64,000 bases of DNA from positions 18,273,814-18,337,813 of the forward strand of contig NC_087063.1 in NCBI RefSeq assembly GCF_963678635.1. The letters are read 5' to 3'. The stretch comes from Symsagittifera roscoffensis (Eukaryota > Xenacoelomorpha > Acoela > Convolutidae). Shown piece after piece: positions 32,067 to 42,974 of this stretch; position 1 is the first letter of the stretch, and every line of letters starts with the position of its first letter. The notes below the pieces were generated by a model. The model was not told where the DNA came from. It saw only the letters and a program-made list of their open reading frames with translations, and did not search any database. The translations under genes were made by a program, and so were the position numbers.

Positions 32067-32864
32067 GAAAAATTTCATATGCCTGGCTGTAAATAATTCA
32101 GTCGGTTTTGGTAGCTCTCCTTATAAAATATACTGAATAGGTTGAATGATCCATTTTTCGGCAGCAAACAAAAAACAAAAAATGATTTTTGCTGGATAAT
32201 AACAACTTATACAATGCAAAAGTGGCAATTTTTCATTAATCTTAGAAGGGGAGAATGTGATAGCAAAAAAAATTCGAAGATAATTTCTTATCTCATATGA
32301 TTAGTCAATACAGAAGTAAATTGGTTGAAGTTTCTTATTTGTATTTTTTCTCAAAGAAATTTAGCTGTTGTTATAAAAATACTCAACCAAAAGAATCAAT
32401 CCATTTCTTGATTCCGTTTTTTGAAAAATACTTCAACTTTTTTTATTTCGTTATTTAGCGCTTCTGTAAAAAAACAAAGAGTTTAATATGGAAATACACA
32501 GTAGCCTTTGTTCAATTTTCCAATTCGGGTTAAGTTTGTCGCTGGGATTTTTTTTTCGGAAATCTTACTGAACACGCTATGTAAAGTGCCGAGTGGTTTT
32601 TCAGCAGCTTGTAACGTATCAGTTAGACCAACTAGTGCGCCTCAGTTCAATTTAGAACCAAAACAAAGCCTAGTGTATCAGGCAAAGCCCTGAATGTTAC
32701 AGCTGTTTTCAATATTTTAAAACAGTTTTTGCAAAACACTAATCGGAAAAACTGATAAAATTTTCAAAACTTATTTAAAAAAATTTTTTTGTTGTTTTTT
32801 AACCTTCCCTCAATACGCTATTCTAAGTATAAGTTGAGGTTTTTGTTCTGACTTTCGATGCGAA

Positions 32865-33735
32865 AGTAACGGAATATTTGTGCTCGGGGTGGGTTTTTTT
32901 TATCAGGCGTCCGTTTAAATCTCACGTTTTTCGTTTTTTTAGAAGTAGTTTACGACAGCACCCTTTGAAAGTTTGACGATAATTATAGATACAAAACAAA
33001 TAAAGGTGTTCGCTTTCTTTCACATACTGCTAGTAAACCCATTTCGGAAACTACTAAATGCAAAACGCCTTTTATCTTTAAAGTTATGGGGGTTTAAAGA
33101 TTGCCATTTTGGCCAATTTGGGACAATTAACGATATATTTTGCGCTATTAACGCGTAAGCGGAGAGTTAATCCGTCTTAAAATCGTTCCAATTGGTTAAA
33201 AGAAGCTTATTTGCCATAATTAATTGGTTACAAGGAGCTAAATTTATCTTTTTGTACTTTAAATGGCGTGTGGGGGGATGATTTTCATAAAAAATTTCAA
33301 ATTTAAAAAGGATGATTTTTTAATGTTATTACTGCTCCATAAAACCTTAAAAGGCAGTCGGAACATTCAGGGCTTCGCCCTGATACGAGAAGTCTTGTTA
33401 GCATATAGCATCGTTTCAAAAATTCCAAATAGTTTGCACCAAGTCCTTTTGAAACGAGTTATCAGCGGTTTGAATAGCCGCTTTTGCGTTAATAACACGA
33501 AAAATTTCGCGCGCTCCGTGCATCAAATTAGTCAAATTGGCACAATTCAGACCCCATGATTTTTCAAAAAATGATAACAGGTAAAACGTCTTTTTAAGTT
33601 TAATTTCCAGGTTTCTGGATGATATTTCACTGGTTTTGGATGGTATTTTAAAAAATTCTGCTCAAAAAAAATATTCAAAATGACCAAATTGGTTAGGAAA
33701 AGTAACCATCCCGAGCACAAATATTTTGACACTTT
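32865..33735. mobile_element. TIR element, AATATTTGTGCTCG family, copy 1
   Basis: Left end GGAATATTTGTGCTCGGGGT at about 32871 and, inverted, CCCGAGCACAAATATT at about 33710. Internally it has the hairpin CAGGGCTTCGCCCTG (33367-33381) and TTAATCCGTCTTA. A 98-codon plus frame inside (33263-33559) looks accidental. No transposase is visible, so the element is non-autonomous. Confidence 0.6.
32908..33072. repeat. Direct repeat copy B (about 165 bp)
   Basis: Second copy of the repeat at 31901-32066. It lies just inside the left end of the TIR element at 32865. Confidence 0.85.
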
Positions 33736-34019
33736 ACTCAAAAGTTGGGACAACAAGACTATTTTCACATCACGGGAAATCTCCGAGTACTCCAAAACTC
33801 CTCTGACCTCAGTCAAAAATTTCTGTTTTCGCAATTCTATCCCTCCCCCATACACACATGCGATGCAAAAAAAAACCAATTGACATATTTTTGTCTGGTA
33901 ACGTATCAATGAGAGCAAATTCCTGCCTCAGTTTATATTGGAATGACTTACTTTCCCGCTAATGTATTAGGATGAAATCTGAATTAGGTTAATTTTTGTT
34001 CAGATTTTCGAAGAATATG

Positions 34020-34530
34020 AAGAAATATTTGTGCTCGTGGTGATTTTTTTCTCCAGAACAATTTCGGCATTTTACTAAGCATTTTTGAACCGAACTTTTT
34101 TTAACGTCCAAAATATATACTTATTTCATTTGACCTATTCAGTGAGAAAAACGTAGTATTTATTTCACGAGGTTTGCGCACGCGCCCAGGGGCTCATCAA
34201 GGCGAGACCCTGAAAATCCTAAAATGCGAAATTCAAGACAATAACTTTCATGCAAAAACTATTTCAGGTAAATCTTAATTATCAAATTAATCGTAAGCAG
34301 TTTTTAATATTCTATCTGTAATTATTATTTTTGATTTATCTTTAACTGCTTTAAATTGTGAGGCAGCAGTTTGTTTGAGGATAAACAGCGCAGACTAAAG
34401 GATATATCACGGGTTATTTGTCACTTCGATTGAAGGGCAATAATGTCATTAAAGAAAAAAAGCAGTCAAAAAACGCTAGTTAAAAATTGGACATTTGTCT
34501 GATGAGAAAAACCCCACTGAGCACTAATAG
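34020..34530. mobile_element. TIR element, AATATTTGTGCTCG family, copy 2
   Basis: Left end AATATTTGTGCTCGTGGTGA and inverted right end (reversed: TTAGTGCTCAGTGGGGTTTT). About 510 bp, no coding capacity. Confidence 0.55.
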
Positions 34531-35593
34531 AGCTTCTTTTTTTTCGAAAAATGGTACAAAAAAATCAAATTCAAAACTAAATGACTTTTGAGCTTTTTTG
34601 TTTTGCCCTTTTGAGTATAGATGGGAGGGAATCTCTAACAATATCCCAGCTATCTGAGTTGACTGCTTGTGTCCAAATGCCAGGTGTTTGTCCATTTCCT
34701 CTATACACTCTCCTACTATCTTACCATCGTACAATTATTAAACACACACACAAACCATGTGCATATCAGGTGTATGCGTACACAAAACAAATCGCTAAAA
34801 AGCAAACAATGATGTTGGTTCTTACACACACAAAAATGTATCTTTTATTCATTCTTCCAATTCATCTCCCATGCGGTCTTTTTTCAGCGTAACACCAGTT
34901 TTTTGTTTTTCAAAATGAAATTGAGCCAAACAACACAGAAATTGTAAGACTGTAATTGTTACCAATAAAAAGAGTTGCGAGCAAAATTTATCGAGACATA
35001 GCTATGCCGACAAACTTTCATTCCCATAATTAAATTAGCTATAAACCAACTAAGCTGTTGCAGGCTAACAAAAAAATCATAGCTGATTCATCGGGTAAGT
35101 GGTTTTTTTCACAATCTATTACTAAACTTTAGACTCGAGAATACAAACTATTATTGAATAACTTTTTTGATAAAAGCTTAATCCGGTTGACAAAGATATA
35201 TATATATAGCTTTTCTTTATACAAATTGCAATTTGTTTTGGTGCCAATCTATACTAATTATAATGGGGAACGCACACCGAAGAAAAGATACTTTACTTGC
35301 CGAAACTTTCCAAAAATGGCATTTTTGACCTTTTTTTAAACTGCCAGCTGCGCAGAAGTTGATCAAAGTACCCGATATTACAATAAAGACGCCCTTATAG
35401 TGACCTGAGAGAACTCAAAAAATCACCATTCTCGAAAAAATCCAAAAACCGCTTCTGCCAAGTTATCATCTTCCTTCAAATTTTTTTTTATTAAACTCGT
35501 TTAATTTGATTCGCGTAATCATTTAATTTTATAAACTCATTAAAGTTTTCGTTTTTTGTTTTTTGAAAAAAATTCAGCTACTTCCTTGTGTTA
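34531..35593. other. No gene seen; short CA and TA microsatellites
   Basis: AT-rich. A short (CA)n is at 34742 and a (TA)n at about 35200. Small frames are not convincing. Confidence 0.4.
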
Positions 35594-35800
35594 GCGAATT
35601 GCAGCTTCGCCTCTGTGAAAAAATAGATAATTAAAGTTTTTATAAAAACAATTTGTTCACATTTCATTACCCTTGCAATAAGCAAAAAAAATGTTAAACT
35701 ATTGCAAAATTTTTGCTTATTGCAAGAGTAATGATTGTGAACAAAATGTATTTATAAATTTTTTACTTGACGAATTTCAGAGGGGAAGCTGCAATTCGGG
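35594..35800. repeat. Imperfect palindrome, MITE-like
   Basis: The left half runs CGAATTGCAGCTTCGCCTCT ... CATTACCCTTGCAATAAGCA, and the right half repeats it inverted (TGCTTATTGCAAGAGTAATG ... AGAGGGGAAGCTGCAATTCG). About 207 bp overall with almost no loop. Foldback element. Confidence 0.75.
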
Positions 35801-36129
35801 TATAGGCTTATTAACCTGTAAGTATTTTTTTGACAGGGCTCATCTCCTGCACCCATTCATCTCCTCGTGCTTTCTGCTCAAAATACTGCAAGATACATAT
35901 TTGAGCATGTTAACTTTTAAATATCCGTATTATTCGAATTTAATTTTTTCATCTTTCTTGTAATTTCACCATGTAAATTTAAAAATTTTTGTAAATCCAT
36001 TTCTCTAATTTCGAAAGTCACAAATTTTTAATTCTATTGGCTTAGTGACCCTTATGCTTAAATATTTTCTGGTTTTGTTACCGGTTGGTAAGTTTTCTTT
36101 CAATGCAAAATCACATTTTTTAAATCTGA

Positions 36130-37200
36130 TTGAATCACCCGGGATGACCAAAAATACTAGTCATACAATTTCCATATATGGAAAAATGCTAGTCATACAC
36201 TTTCCATACAATTCCATACGTACAAAAAATTGCATGAAAGGTCTATGATTAGTATTTTTTCATATATGGAAATTGTATGACTAGCAATTTTCCATAAACC
36301 AAAAATATTGATTTTTTACATTTTAATTTCTCAAAATTTTTTGGTTGTGTTCGTAACCGAACACAAATGACACAAACCTTGATTACTCAGACGTAGTAAC
36401 CAACGGTTTGGCCGTCTCGAATTAAAAATGCATTGGAAACAGCCTGATATGTGTCTCAGACAAATAATATAACGAAAGTAATTAACTTTTAAATTTTGGC
36501 AATAATTTTCAAAGATAATTATTTCTAAAATTTGAATTTTTAAATTACCAGACCTTGATCAAGGCATACAAAAACATGTCATACAAAAGAAAGAGGAGTT
36601 TTAAGCGTTTTTGAAAAAGTTATGAAGAGAAAAAGAAAAAAATTCAATATTAGTATATCCAGGACTACGTTATACACACAAAAAATTAAAATTTGCATGC
36701 AAAATTTTCTTTTTCAAAAAAGGTTTTTTTGAATACAAAAATCAATTTGCGGTTGAAAAAAAAAAACAAAAAAATTTTGGGGGCAATTTTCAAAAATACT
36801 TTGAAAAATTTTTGTCGTCGCCATCAAAAAATTGCTAGTCATACAATTTCCATATATGGAAATTGTATGACTAGTGTTTTTTTTTCAGAAAACAAAAATA
36901 AAAAAAAGTCAAAGTTTTCAGTCGTAGCAGCCCAAAAAACGCTTAAATGTTTTGCCAGCAGTTGAATTGATTGTTCAAAGCTTTTTTTTCACAAAAAAAA
37001 ATTTAAAACAAAATTCTAGTCATACAAATTCCATATATTTTTTAATGAAGAGATACCAATTTCGATACCAAAACAAATATAAAATACCTTTGAAATTCGA
37101 TTAAACTCATTTTGCAAAAATGTATGAAATTTGTATGACTAGCATTTTTCCATAGACTAAGTGTATGAAATTGTATGATTAGCATTTTCGGTCTATGGAG
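36130..37200. repeat. Cluster of CTAGTCATACAATTTCCATA palindromes
   Basis: CTAGTCATACAATTTCCATA and its inverse occur repeatedly (36157, 36281 inverted, 36835, 37017, 37135 inverted). 36835-36874 is a perfect 40-bp palindrome centred on CATATATG. It looks like nested or degenerate TIRs of one element family. Confidence 0.8.
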
Positions 37201-37910
37201 GTCAACCCGGGCATTTTTTTAATCTCTAATGGTCCTAATCTCTAATTTTCATTGCAGATAATTGAAACTGAAATATTTAGTATGATAAAATTTTGATTGA
37301 AAGTTTCCGAGAATTTTTCGTAGAACCAGATTTCAATTTTTTAAGTTCTAGCTCAAAATTAATTGTTCCATTTGTTTTGATCTAAGAATTTATCGAGGGG
37401 GACTTACCAAAGTTGTCTCAAATGATTATAAAACTTTACTTTGAACTAAATTTTTGCATCGCAGCCACAAAAAGTCCAAATTAGGCGTTTTTGTGGATTT
37501 TTGAAAAGCTTTGACTTTAAAGACTGCGTTTCTATGGGGCTCTCTCTCTCTCAAATTTATTAATCACTAGTTCAAAAGGCTCATTTAAAAGTTTTTGTCG
37601 ACCGGCCAAAACTGGATGTGCTAAGTTAGTACCAAACGGTGGATCATTTGGACGACCAGAAGTTCGACCTGTTCTCTCCCCATAAGTTTGCTACCTGTTT
37701 GATCTTAAAAAATCGTTTGCTTTAAAAGTTCGAAGAAAGCGGTTGTAAGGACAAGCAGTTTTGTAAGAATATGATCGGAACATTCTGTGCTACTTGCACA
37801 GCAACCGGCTATCCTTGTTTTTATTTGGCTCTGAGCTTTTTCTTGTTTTTTAATCTGATCAAGTAATTAAGTGTTTTTATCTGATGAAGTGGTAATCTAA
37901 TCTGATTAAA
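37201..37910. other. No feature seen
   Basis: AT-rich, no convincing frame or repeat. Confidence 0.35.
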
Positions 37911-38046
37911 CAAGAATGTTTAATGTGGCAAGAAAACTAGAGCTAAATGACCAAAGAAAATCTATCTTTAGTAGCAGCAGTACTAAAAATATATAGATTT
38001 TCTTTGGTGATTAGCTCTAGCTTTCTTGCCACATTGAACCGTCTTG
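37911..38046. repeat. 136-bp hairpin with 7-bp loop
   Basis: Arms about 37911-37973 and 37981-38046 are nearly complementary (CAAGAATGTTTAATGTGGCA against its inverse, AAAGAAAATCTAT against its inverse) around the loop GCAGCAG. RNA from either strand would form a long stem. It may be a foldback MITE or a small-RNA precursor; no expression evidence. Confidence 0.75.
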
Positions 38047-38775
38047 TTTGAAACGGATGTTTTTGAATTATTCTTCCAGTAAATTTTGGACTTCAGAAAT
38101 AAAGTTGCAAGTAATCTGATTTTTTTTCGTTAGCTTTTCAAACTTCCAATTGATTTAATCGTTTAGTCTAACAATTTATTTAAATAACTCCTATAAATGC
38201 TAATCTGAAAAAAAGGATAAAATAAACAAATTCAAGAGCAGAACAATTCTTTCCAATGGTACCACATGTCACAAGCAATAAATCGCCTTAATTGAATTGA
38301 CCAATATGCTAAGAAATTTGCTTGCTTGTGACACAACATATATTTTTTTGTCTGCTAACATTTCCAACATTTTTAGCAAGGCCTTGGATTGCTTTTTTTC
38401 AGGGCAATATTCTTGTACTTTCTTTAATTGCAGAAAAAAATTATTTAACTCTGATCGATAATCAAAAACGATTCGTTTTTTTTATTTACTCCAGCACATT
38501 TTCTTATGTTTCCAGCATAGAAAGTCATTAGAATAGGTCCTTTATTGAGTAAGCTAAGCTCTACGTAAGTACCAGCATGTCACATGAATGTTTCTATTGA
38601 CGCGGCCGATGGAAGTATGAAAATATTGAACCTAAAATTCTCTTTTGTGGAATATCGTGGTTCAACATTTCATTCTAATTCAATTGAAGTTAGCAAAAAT
38701 TTTGAAACTTAACCTATTCATTCCGGCTCTTTTTAAATTACTTTCAAAAGATTTGATGCTTTTTGGAAAAACCAA
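38047..38775. other. No feature seen
   Basis: AT-rich, no convincing frame. Confidence 0.35.
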
Positions 38776-39075
38776 ATGTCAAATCAGACTGTTTTAAATT
38801 TGAAAACTAATTTTGAAAAAAAAAACGTCATTGACATTTTATTTGTTCAAAGATTATCAGATCTTTTATATGTTATTATAGCTTATATTATGATTCAATT
38901 TATTGCAATTGTTTTTCGATTCACTTTTTCAGCAAATAATGTTCAAGATTTCTCTTTTATATACTCTTGTGATTTTTTAATGCTTGTCTATTTTCTGAAA
39001 ATTGTTTTTCTCATTTTTCAAACGCAATCTATTGCGGGACTTATGGAAATGAATGATGCCCCAAAAGCACACTAG
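38776..39075 (+). CDS. Unrecognised 99-codon frame with two hydrophobic segments
   Basis: Begins MSNQTVLNLKTNFEKKN and has two likely membrane segments (about residues 29-51, LLYVIIAYIMIQFIAIVF, and 70-85, MLVYFLKIVFLIF), then a short hydrophilic tail (MNDAPKAH). It could be a small membrane protein or an exon. AT-rich DNA favours Phe/Ile/Leu codons, so chance cannot be excluded. No family recognised. Confidence 0.25.
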   Translation: MSNQTVLNLKTNFEKKNVIDILFVQRLSDLLYVIIAYIMIQFIAIVFRFTFSANNVQDFSFIYSCDFLMLVYFLKIVFLIFQTQSIAGLMEMNDAPKAH

Positions 39076-39640
39076 ATGTAATACTGGGCTTCTACTGCTG
39101 CAAAAAATGTAGATTCAGTCAAATTAAACTAGTCTCATATTACCATTTTGTGCCAACTGGCAACAGACAAAGTGCTGAGTTAGCTGTTACACAGTAATCT
39201 AAACGTACTGGAGTTTGCACAATACACACTTGGTTTTAGTTTTGTATTTTTAATCATCACCTATGCTGTTGTCAGCTTTCTGTTCAGCTCAGTTGTACAA
39301 CTTGTTCAATTGTTGTCATTGACACCGAGAAAATAACTCAATGTTAATTTCTTCACCTAAAGTACTTTCTTGAAATAATAGCTCCTAATAAAAGTTTAAA
39401 AAATTATCTCGCGTTCTCGTTTCGCTTCTGCTCATCTTCAGTGAGAGAAATACTTTTGCTTGAATCTCTCCAAATAATTGTTTGTTTTCCACTCGGTAAG
39501 TTGGAAGTTTTCTTTTTCTCAATCATTGCATTCGATTTTTTCGTTCTCGCTGCAATTTGGACTTGATCAGTAAAAAACTGACAACCAAGGTGAATCGGCT
39601 TTTGATAATTAGTTTTTTGAAATAAATTTTCATGTAGAGA
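39076..39640. other. No feature seen
   Basis: Mixed AT-rich sequence without frames or clear repeats. Confidence 0.35.
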
Positions 39641-40361
39641 CCCGTACCCAGTAAATTTTCGAAAACAGATCTGAAATAATCTTTTTCAGATCTAAATTTC
39701 AGATCTGAAATAGGTTGTGAAATGTTTAAATAACGCTTGGATACTTTAAGGATTGGTTATTTCAGATCTAATTTCAGGTCAGAAATTTAGTTTTTCTTGA
39801 TTATTTCAGATCTGAAAAATCAATGATTCGGACTCAATTTTAGGCATTTTTAATTTTTTTAGCTTCTGCTAGCTACTGGCAGGTACTCTGCAAAGTCTCA
39901 GTTGGAGACTGCCGAAGAATGTTTACCCAAGCATGAGATAAACATTGGAAAGCAAAAATGTTACAGGTCTTCTAACAGTTTTTGAAAACTTTTTAACACA
40001 GTTGAACAAGAAATTTAGTTCGAAAAAAAATATTTGTGAAAATATTCGGAAATTTTCTGACCGCTAGGTAGCCTAAACATAATTGTGTATTGCAGAAAAT
40101 TCAAAAATAAAAACTCCATGTTTTGCTCGAAATGCATAAATTATCATTCAACAAAGGATATCTCAGATCTAATTTCAGATCTGAAATTTAGTTTTTCAAG
40201 GTTATTTCAGATGTGAAATTTTCCCTTTCAGATCTAAATTTCAGATGTGAAATTTGTAAATTCTCATCAAGATCTGAAATAAAGAATTTCAGATCTGAGA
40301 ATCAACTTATGTAATAAATAAAAAATTTCAGATCTTGCACAGAAAATCCCCTGGGTACGGG
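39641..40361. mobile_element. TIR element filled with CAGATCTG palindromes
   Basis: Left end CCCGTACCCAGTAAATTTTC (39641) and right end, reversed, CCCGTACCCAGGGGATTTTC (to 40361). Inside, more than ten copies of TTTCAGATCTGAAAT or variants occur in two groups next to the ends (39664-39820 and 40152-40335). The element is 721 bp with no coding frame. Target duplication not clear (possibly GAG). Confidence 0.85.
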
Positions 40362-40497
40362 GAGGGTTTAGGGGTGGATAACGGCTAATATATTATGACA
40401 CACATTTCAAAGCTACCTATAGTACAATTTTTTTACGCATAATTTTAAGCTAAGAAAGTCTTTTTGATTGTTCTCAGAGAATTCTTACAGGCTATTT

Positions 40498-41175
40498 CTG
40501 CCTCGTTTCGGTTCTGAGGTAAATTGGTTTCGGGTAGCTGGTTGATTGACAACATTTCATTTCATAGGTAAATTAACCGTAATTATCGGAAATTACAGGG
40601 GGGAGGGTTCTCATACTTGAAGGACCGAATGCTTGAAAAATTTCAACCAATCAACAATCACAAAATCGAAGTCAATATTAACAGAAAATGTGTTAAATCA
40701 GGGAAAAGTAAACAAAAATATTACAAATTGCGGGTAACAACAGCATTACTACTCAGATAATCATCAAGAATAATGAGTTCAAATTTTTTAAGAATTTTTC
40801 AGTCTTGAAAACATCTGCTCATTATCTAATCAGTCAATATCAACACTAATGGCCTGGATTTATTTTCTTACTTTGATTTACTTCGGGATTTTGAAATTTC
40901 AAGCATTCGGTTCTTCAAGCATGAGGGATGCCACCATTTCCAGGTCAACAAAGAATAACGAACTGCCATAAATTTCGGTATTTAAAAGCAGAATTCAAAG
41001 TCTTAAAATACGCAAAATAAAAACATTAATAAAGCAGCGTCTGAACACCTTGTGAACTTTGTTTCGATCTTTGATTTTTCGACATTTTCACACACCATTC
41101 TTCGTTCATCAGAAAATTCATTAGTTACGACCTTGGTTTTTCTCGCTATGAATTCTAGCGAGAACAAAATTATTT
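40498..41175. repeat. Dispersed repeat R62, copy 1, interrupted by a MITE
   Basis: Matches 62479-62818 on both sides of an insertion at 40600-40940 (shared blocks ATTTCTGCCTCG, GGGTAGCTGG, GTCAACAAAGAATAACGAAC, CTTTGTTTCGATCTTT, CCTTGGTTTTTCT). Confidence 0.85.
40600..40940. mobile_element. 341-bp TIR element with 4-bp target duplication CAGG
   Basis: Inverted ends share CTCATRCTTGAAG.ACCGAATGC. It is flanked by CAGG at 40596-40599 and 40941-40944. The copy of the host repeat at 62.58 kb lacks the insert and reads ATTACAAGTCAAC, giving an empty site. A second copy is at 49188-49608 in the other orientation. Confidence 0.9.
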
Positions 41176-41207
41176 AATACAACCTAATTAGAAAAAAATA
41201 TTATAGG

Positions 41208-41422
41208 TCAAGCAAATTGTTTTTCCGAGTGCTCCCAGAACACTATAATGATCCTATTTTGGCAATTTTTTAGAAAGCACCTTTGAAGGCTCCTCTAGAA
41301 AGTTTTAGGGTTGGTCGGTCAAAATTGGATGTCATAAAATAATATCAAAGGGGGACCCTCCCTCTGGTTAGTGAGGGTTCGAATCCCTGAAGGGGGAAGC
41401 GTCCCCCCTTAATCCGCCCCTG
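41208..41422. mobile_element. hAT-like MITE, right part
   Basis: Internal block (CAAATTG.TTTTCCGAG.GCTCCC) and right end TTAATCCGCCCCTG of the CAGGGGCGGATCTAG family; the left end is missing. It includes GGTTCGAATCCC at 41388, which resembles a tRNA B box. Confidence 0.65.
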
Positions 41423-41549
41423 CTTGTTGACATAAATTTTTAAATCGTTTTCTTACACGTGAACAGTAATTTGTACACAAAAAATTAATTTAAGACTATA
41501 TTTTATGTTCTTTAAGAAGGTCATGAGAAGGTAATTGTTTTAGCCACGA

Positions 41550-41930
41550 GTTACCTGACAAGAAGCACCTTTTAACCGAAGCGAACAATATGAGCAACAA
41601 CAACAACAACAAGCGGATAAGCAACAATAAAGTAGCGCCGCAGAAATCTCACGAAGATCCCGCAGATGGCACTTGTCAGCACAACAACAGCAACACCTGT
41701 CGAGTAGACCACACCCATAATGACTCCACCCCACTGGTCCAGCAGCAGAAGGGGAAAAGGCCAGGAGTAGGAGGTAGCAGTAGTTCCCCCACCCCCGATC
41801 GGGTCCAGAGTGCCGACTCAGACCGTGCGCCCAGTGGTGACAGCCATTCCAGCCCAGTGACAAGTTAGTACATTTTGGTAATGCAAGAACTGTTTTTTGA
41901 GAAGTTGATTTTACCTTATTTTTTGTTAAT
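41550..41930 (-). CDS. GC-rich coding-like block with a possible membrane segment
   Basis: A 300-bp island of higher GC with a (CAA)n start. On the minus strand the frame 41817-41572 is open for 82 codons and reads a hydrophobic helix (GVIMGVVYSTGVAVVVLTSA) followed by FVRFLRR, the pattern of a membrane segment with a positive cytoplasmic edge, and ends in TAA at 41574-41572. The plus frame 41590-41868 (92 codons, starts MSNNNNNKR, Ser/Asp/Pro-rich) and the minus frame 41540-41965 are also open. I cannot decide which was translated. It could be an exon of a host gene or a transposon piece. Confidence 0.3.
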
Positions 41931-42164
41931 CTAAACTGCTTGATTTCCGCTTGGTAATGGCACATTTAATGAAGTGGAATCTCAGGTCCATTCATCTTTA
42001 ATATCTTTGACAGATCGTTAAGAATCTTGATTATCTTGACAAGTTCTTGTCAAATTTAAAAGTATAAAAATTCTACCAGACTTGTCAATAGGTAATAAGG
42101 AAAAATCCCATGTCTTGGGTAAAAGGGAAATATCCCATGTCTTTTCAAATACTTGCACAGAAGT

Positions 42165-42570
42165 CCGAAGGGCGGATTTTCAAAAAATTTCAAAAATTTT
42201 GTCGACCTTTTTTTTAAGTCGACCAAATTGATTTTCTGAGCTCTCCTAAATCACTATAAAGACCCTATTTTGACCAAATTTTCAGCGCCGCAGGCGAAAT
42301 TTCGAAAAACAGGCCAAAAAAGGCGTTTTTAGGCAATTTTTGGAAAATTTTCACAAAAAAGTCGCGTTTTTCGGCGCGCTCTCCCCTCAAAATTAGTATA
42401 TATTGGCCTCAAAGGCGCCTTTAAAAAAATTTTAGGGGCAGTCACCAAAAATGGATATCTCAAAATAGTACAAAGGGGGACCCTTTGGGGCGGCAGGGGG
42501 TCGATTTCCTGAAAGAAAGGCGTCCAACCCCTACCCCCCAAACCCCCCCCCCTACAACCTCCCCCCTCAA
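42165..42570. mobile_element. hAT-like MITE, degenerate copy
   Basis: Has the family blocks AGGGCGGATTTTC, GTCGACCAAATTGATTTTCT, GAGCTCTCCTAAATCACTAT, ATTAGTATATATTGGC and GGGACCCTTT. The right end is blurred by C-rich low complexity (42515-42570). Confidence 0.7.
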
Positions 42571-42974
42571 AGTCCACAGTTTGCCGGATTTATTTTTATC
42601 TAATATATATTTCATTATCAGGCAAAACTTATTTTCAGGTAGTTTTTACTCGGTTGATGCACTGGTTTAACCCAAATAATACTGAAAGGTTGGTTAAAGT
42701 AAAAAGGAAGATCATTTCTGATTCTCGTTTATGGTTAAGTTTTACCTGAGAACATTTCTGATTCTCAATCAGTTGCAGCGTTCTAGGGAGCAACATTTGG
42801 GAGACTTGTAGTTGAAAGAACTGCAGAGCTAACAAAATGATGGAAACAGCGAAGAACCCTAATTTTTAAAATACAAAACAGTGATTTATTAGAAATTTTA
42901 ATAAAAACAGATTCTAGAAGCTCCCTGCAAGCGAAGCGAGCATGCTTTTCTCCTAGTTATCTGGGTGGGACTCT
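42571..42974. other. No feature seen
   Basis: AT-rich, no convincing frame. Confidence 0.3.

Noticed and set aside
33263-33559. 98-codon plus frame
   Set aside because: Lies inside a non-autonomous TIR element and crosses its internal hairpin; not kept in other copies.
36130-37200. CRISPR-like array
   Set aside because: The repeats are palindromes with irregular spacing and both orientations, in a eukaryotic-looking context.
41334-41422. tRNA gene suggested by GGTTCGAATCCC
   Set aside because: No acceptor or anticodon stems can be formed around it; it belongs to a hAT-like MITE present in several copies.
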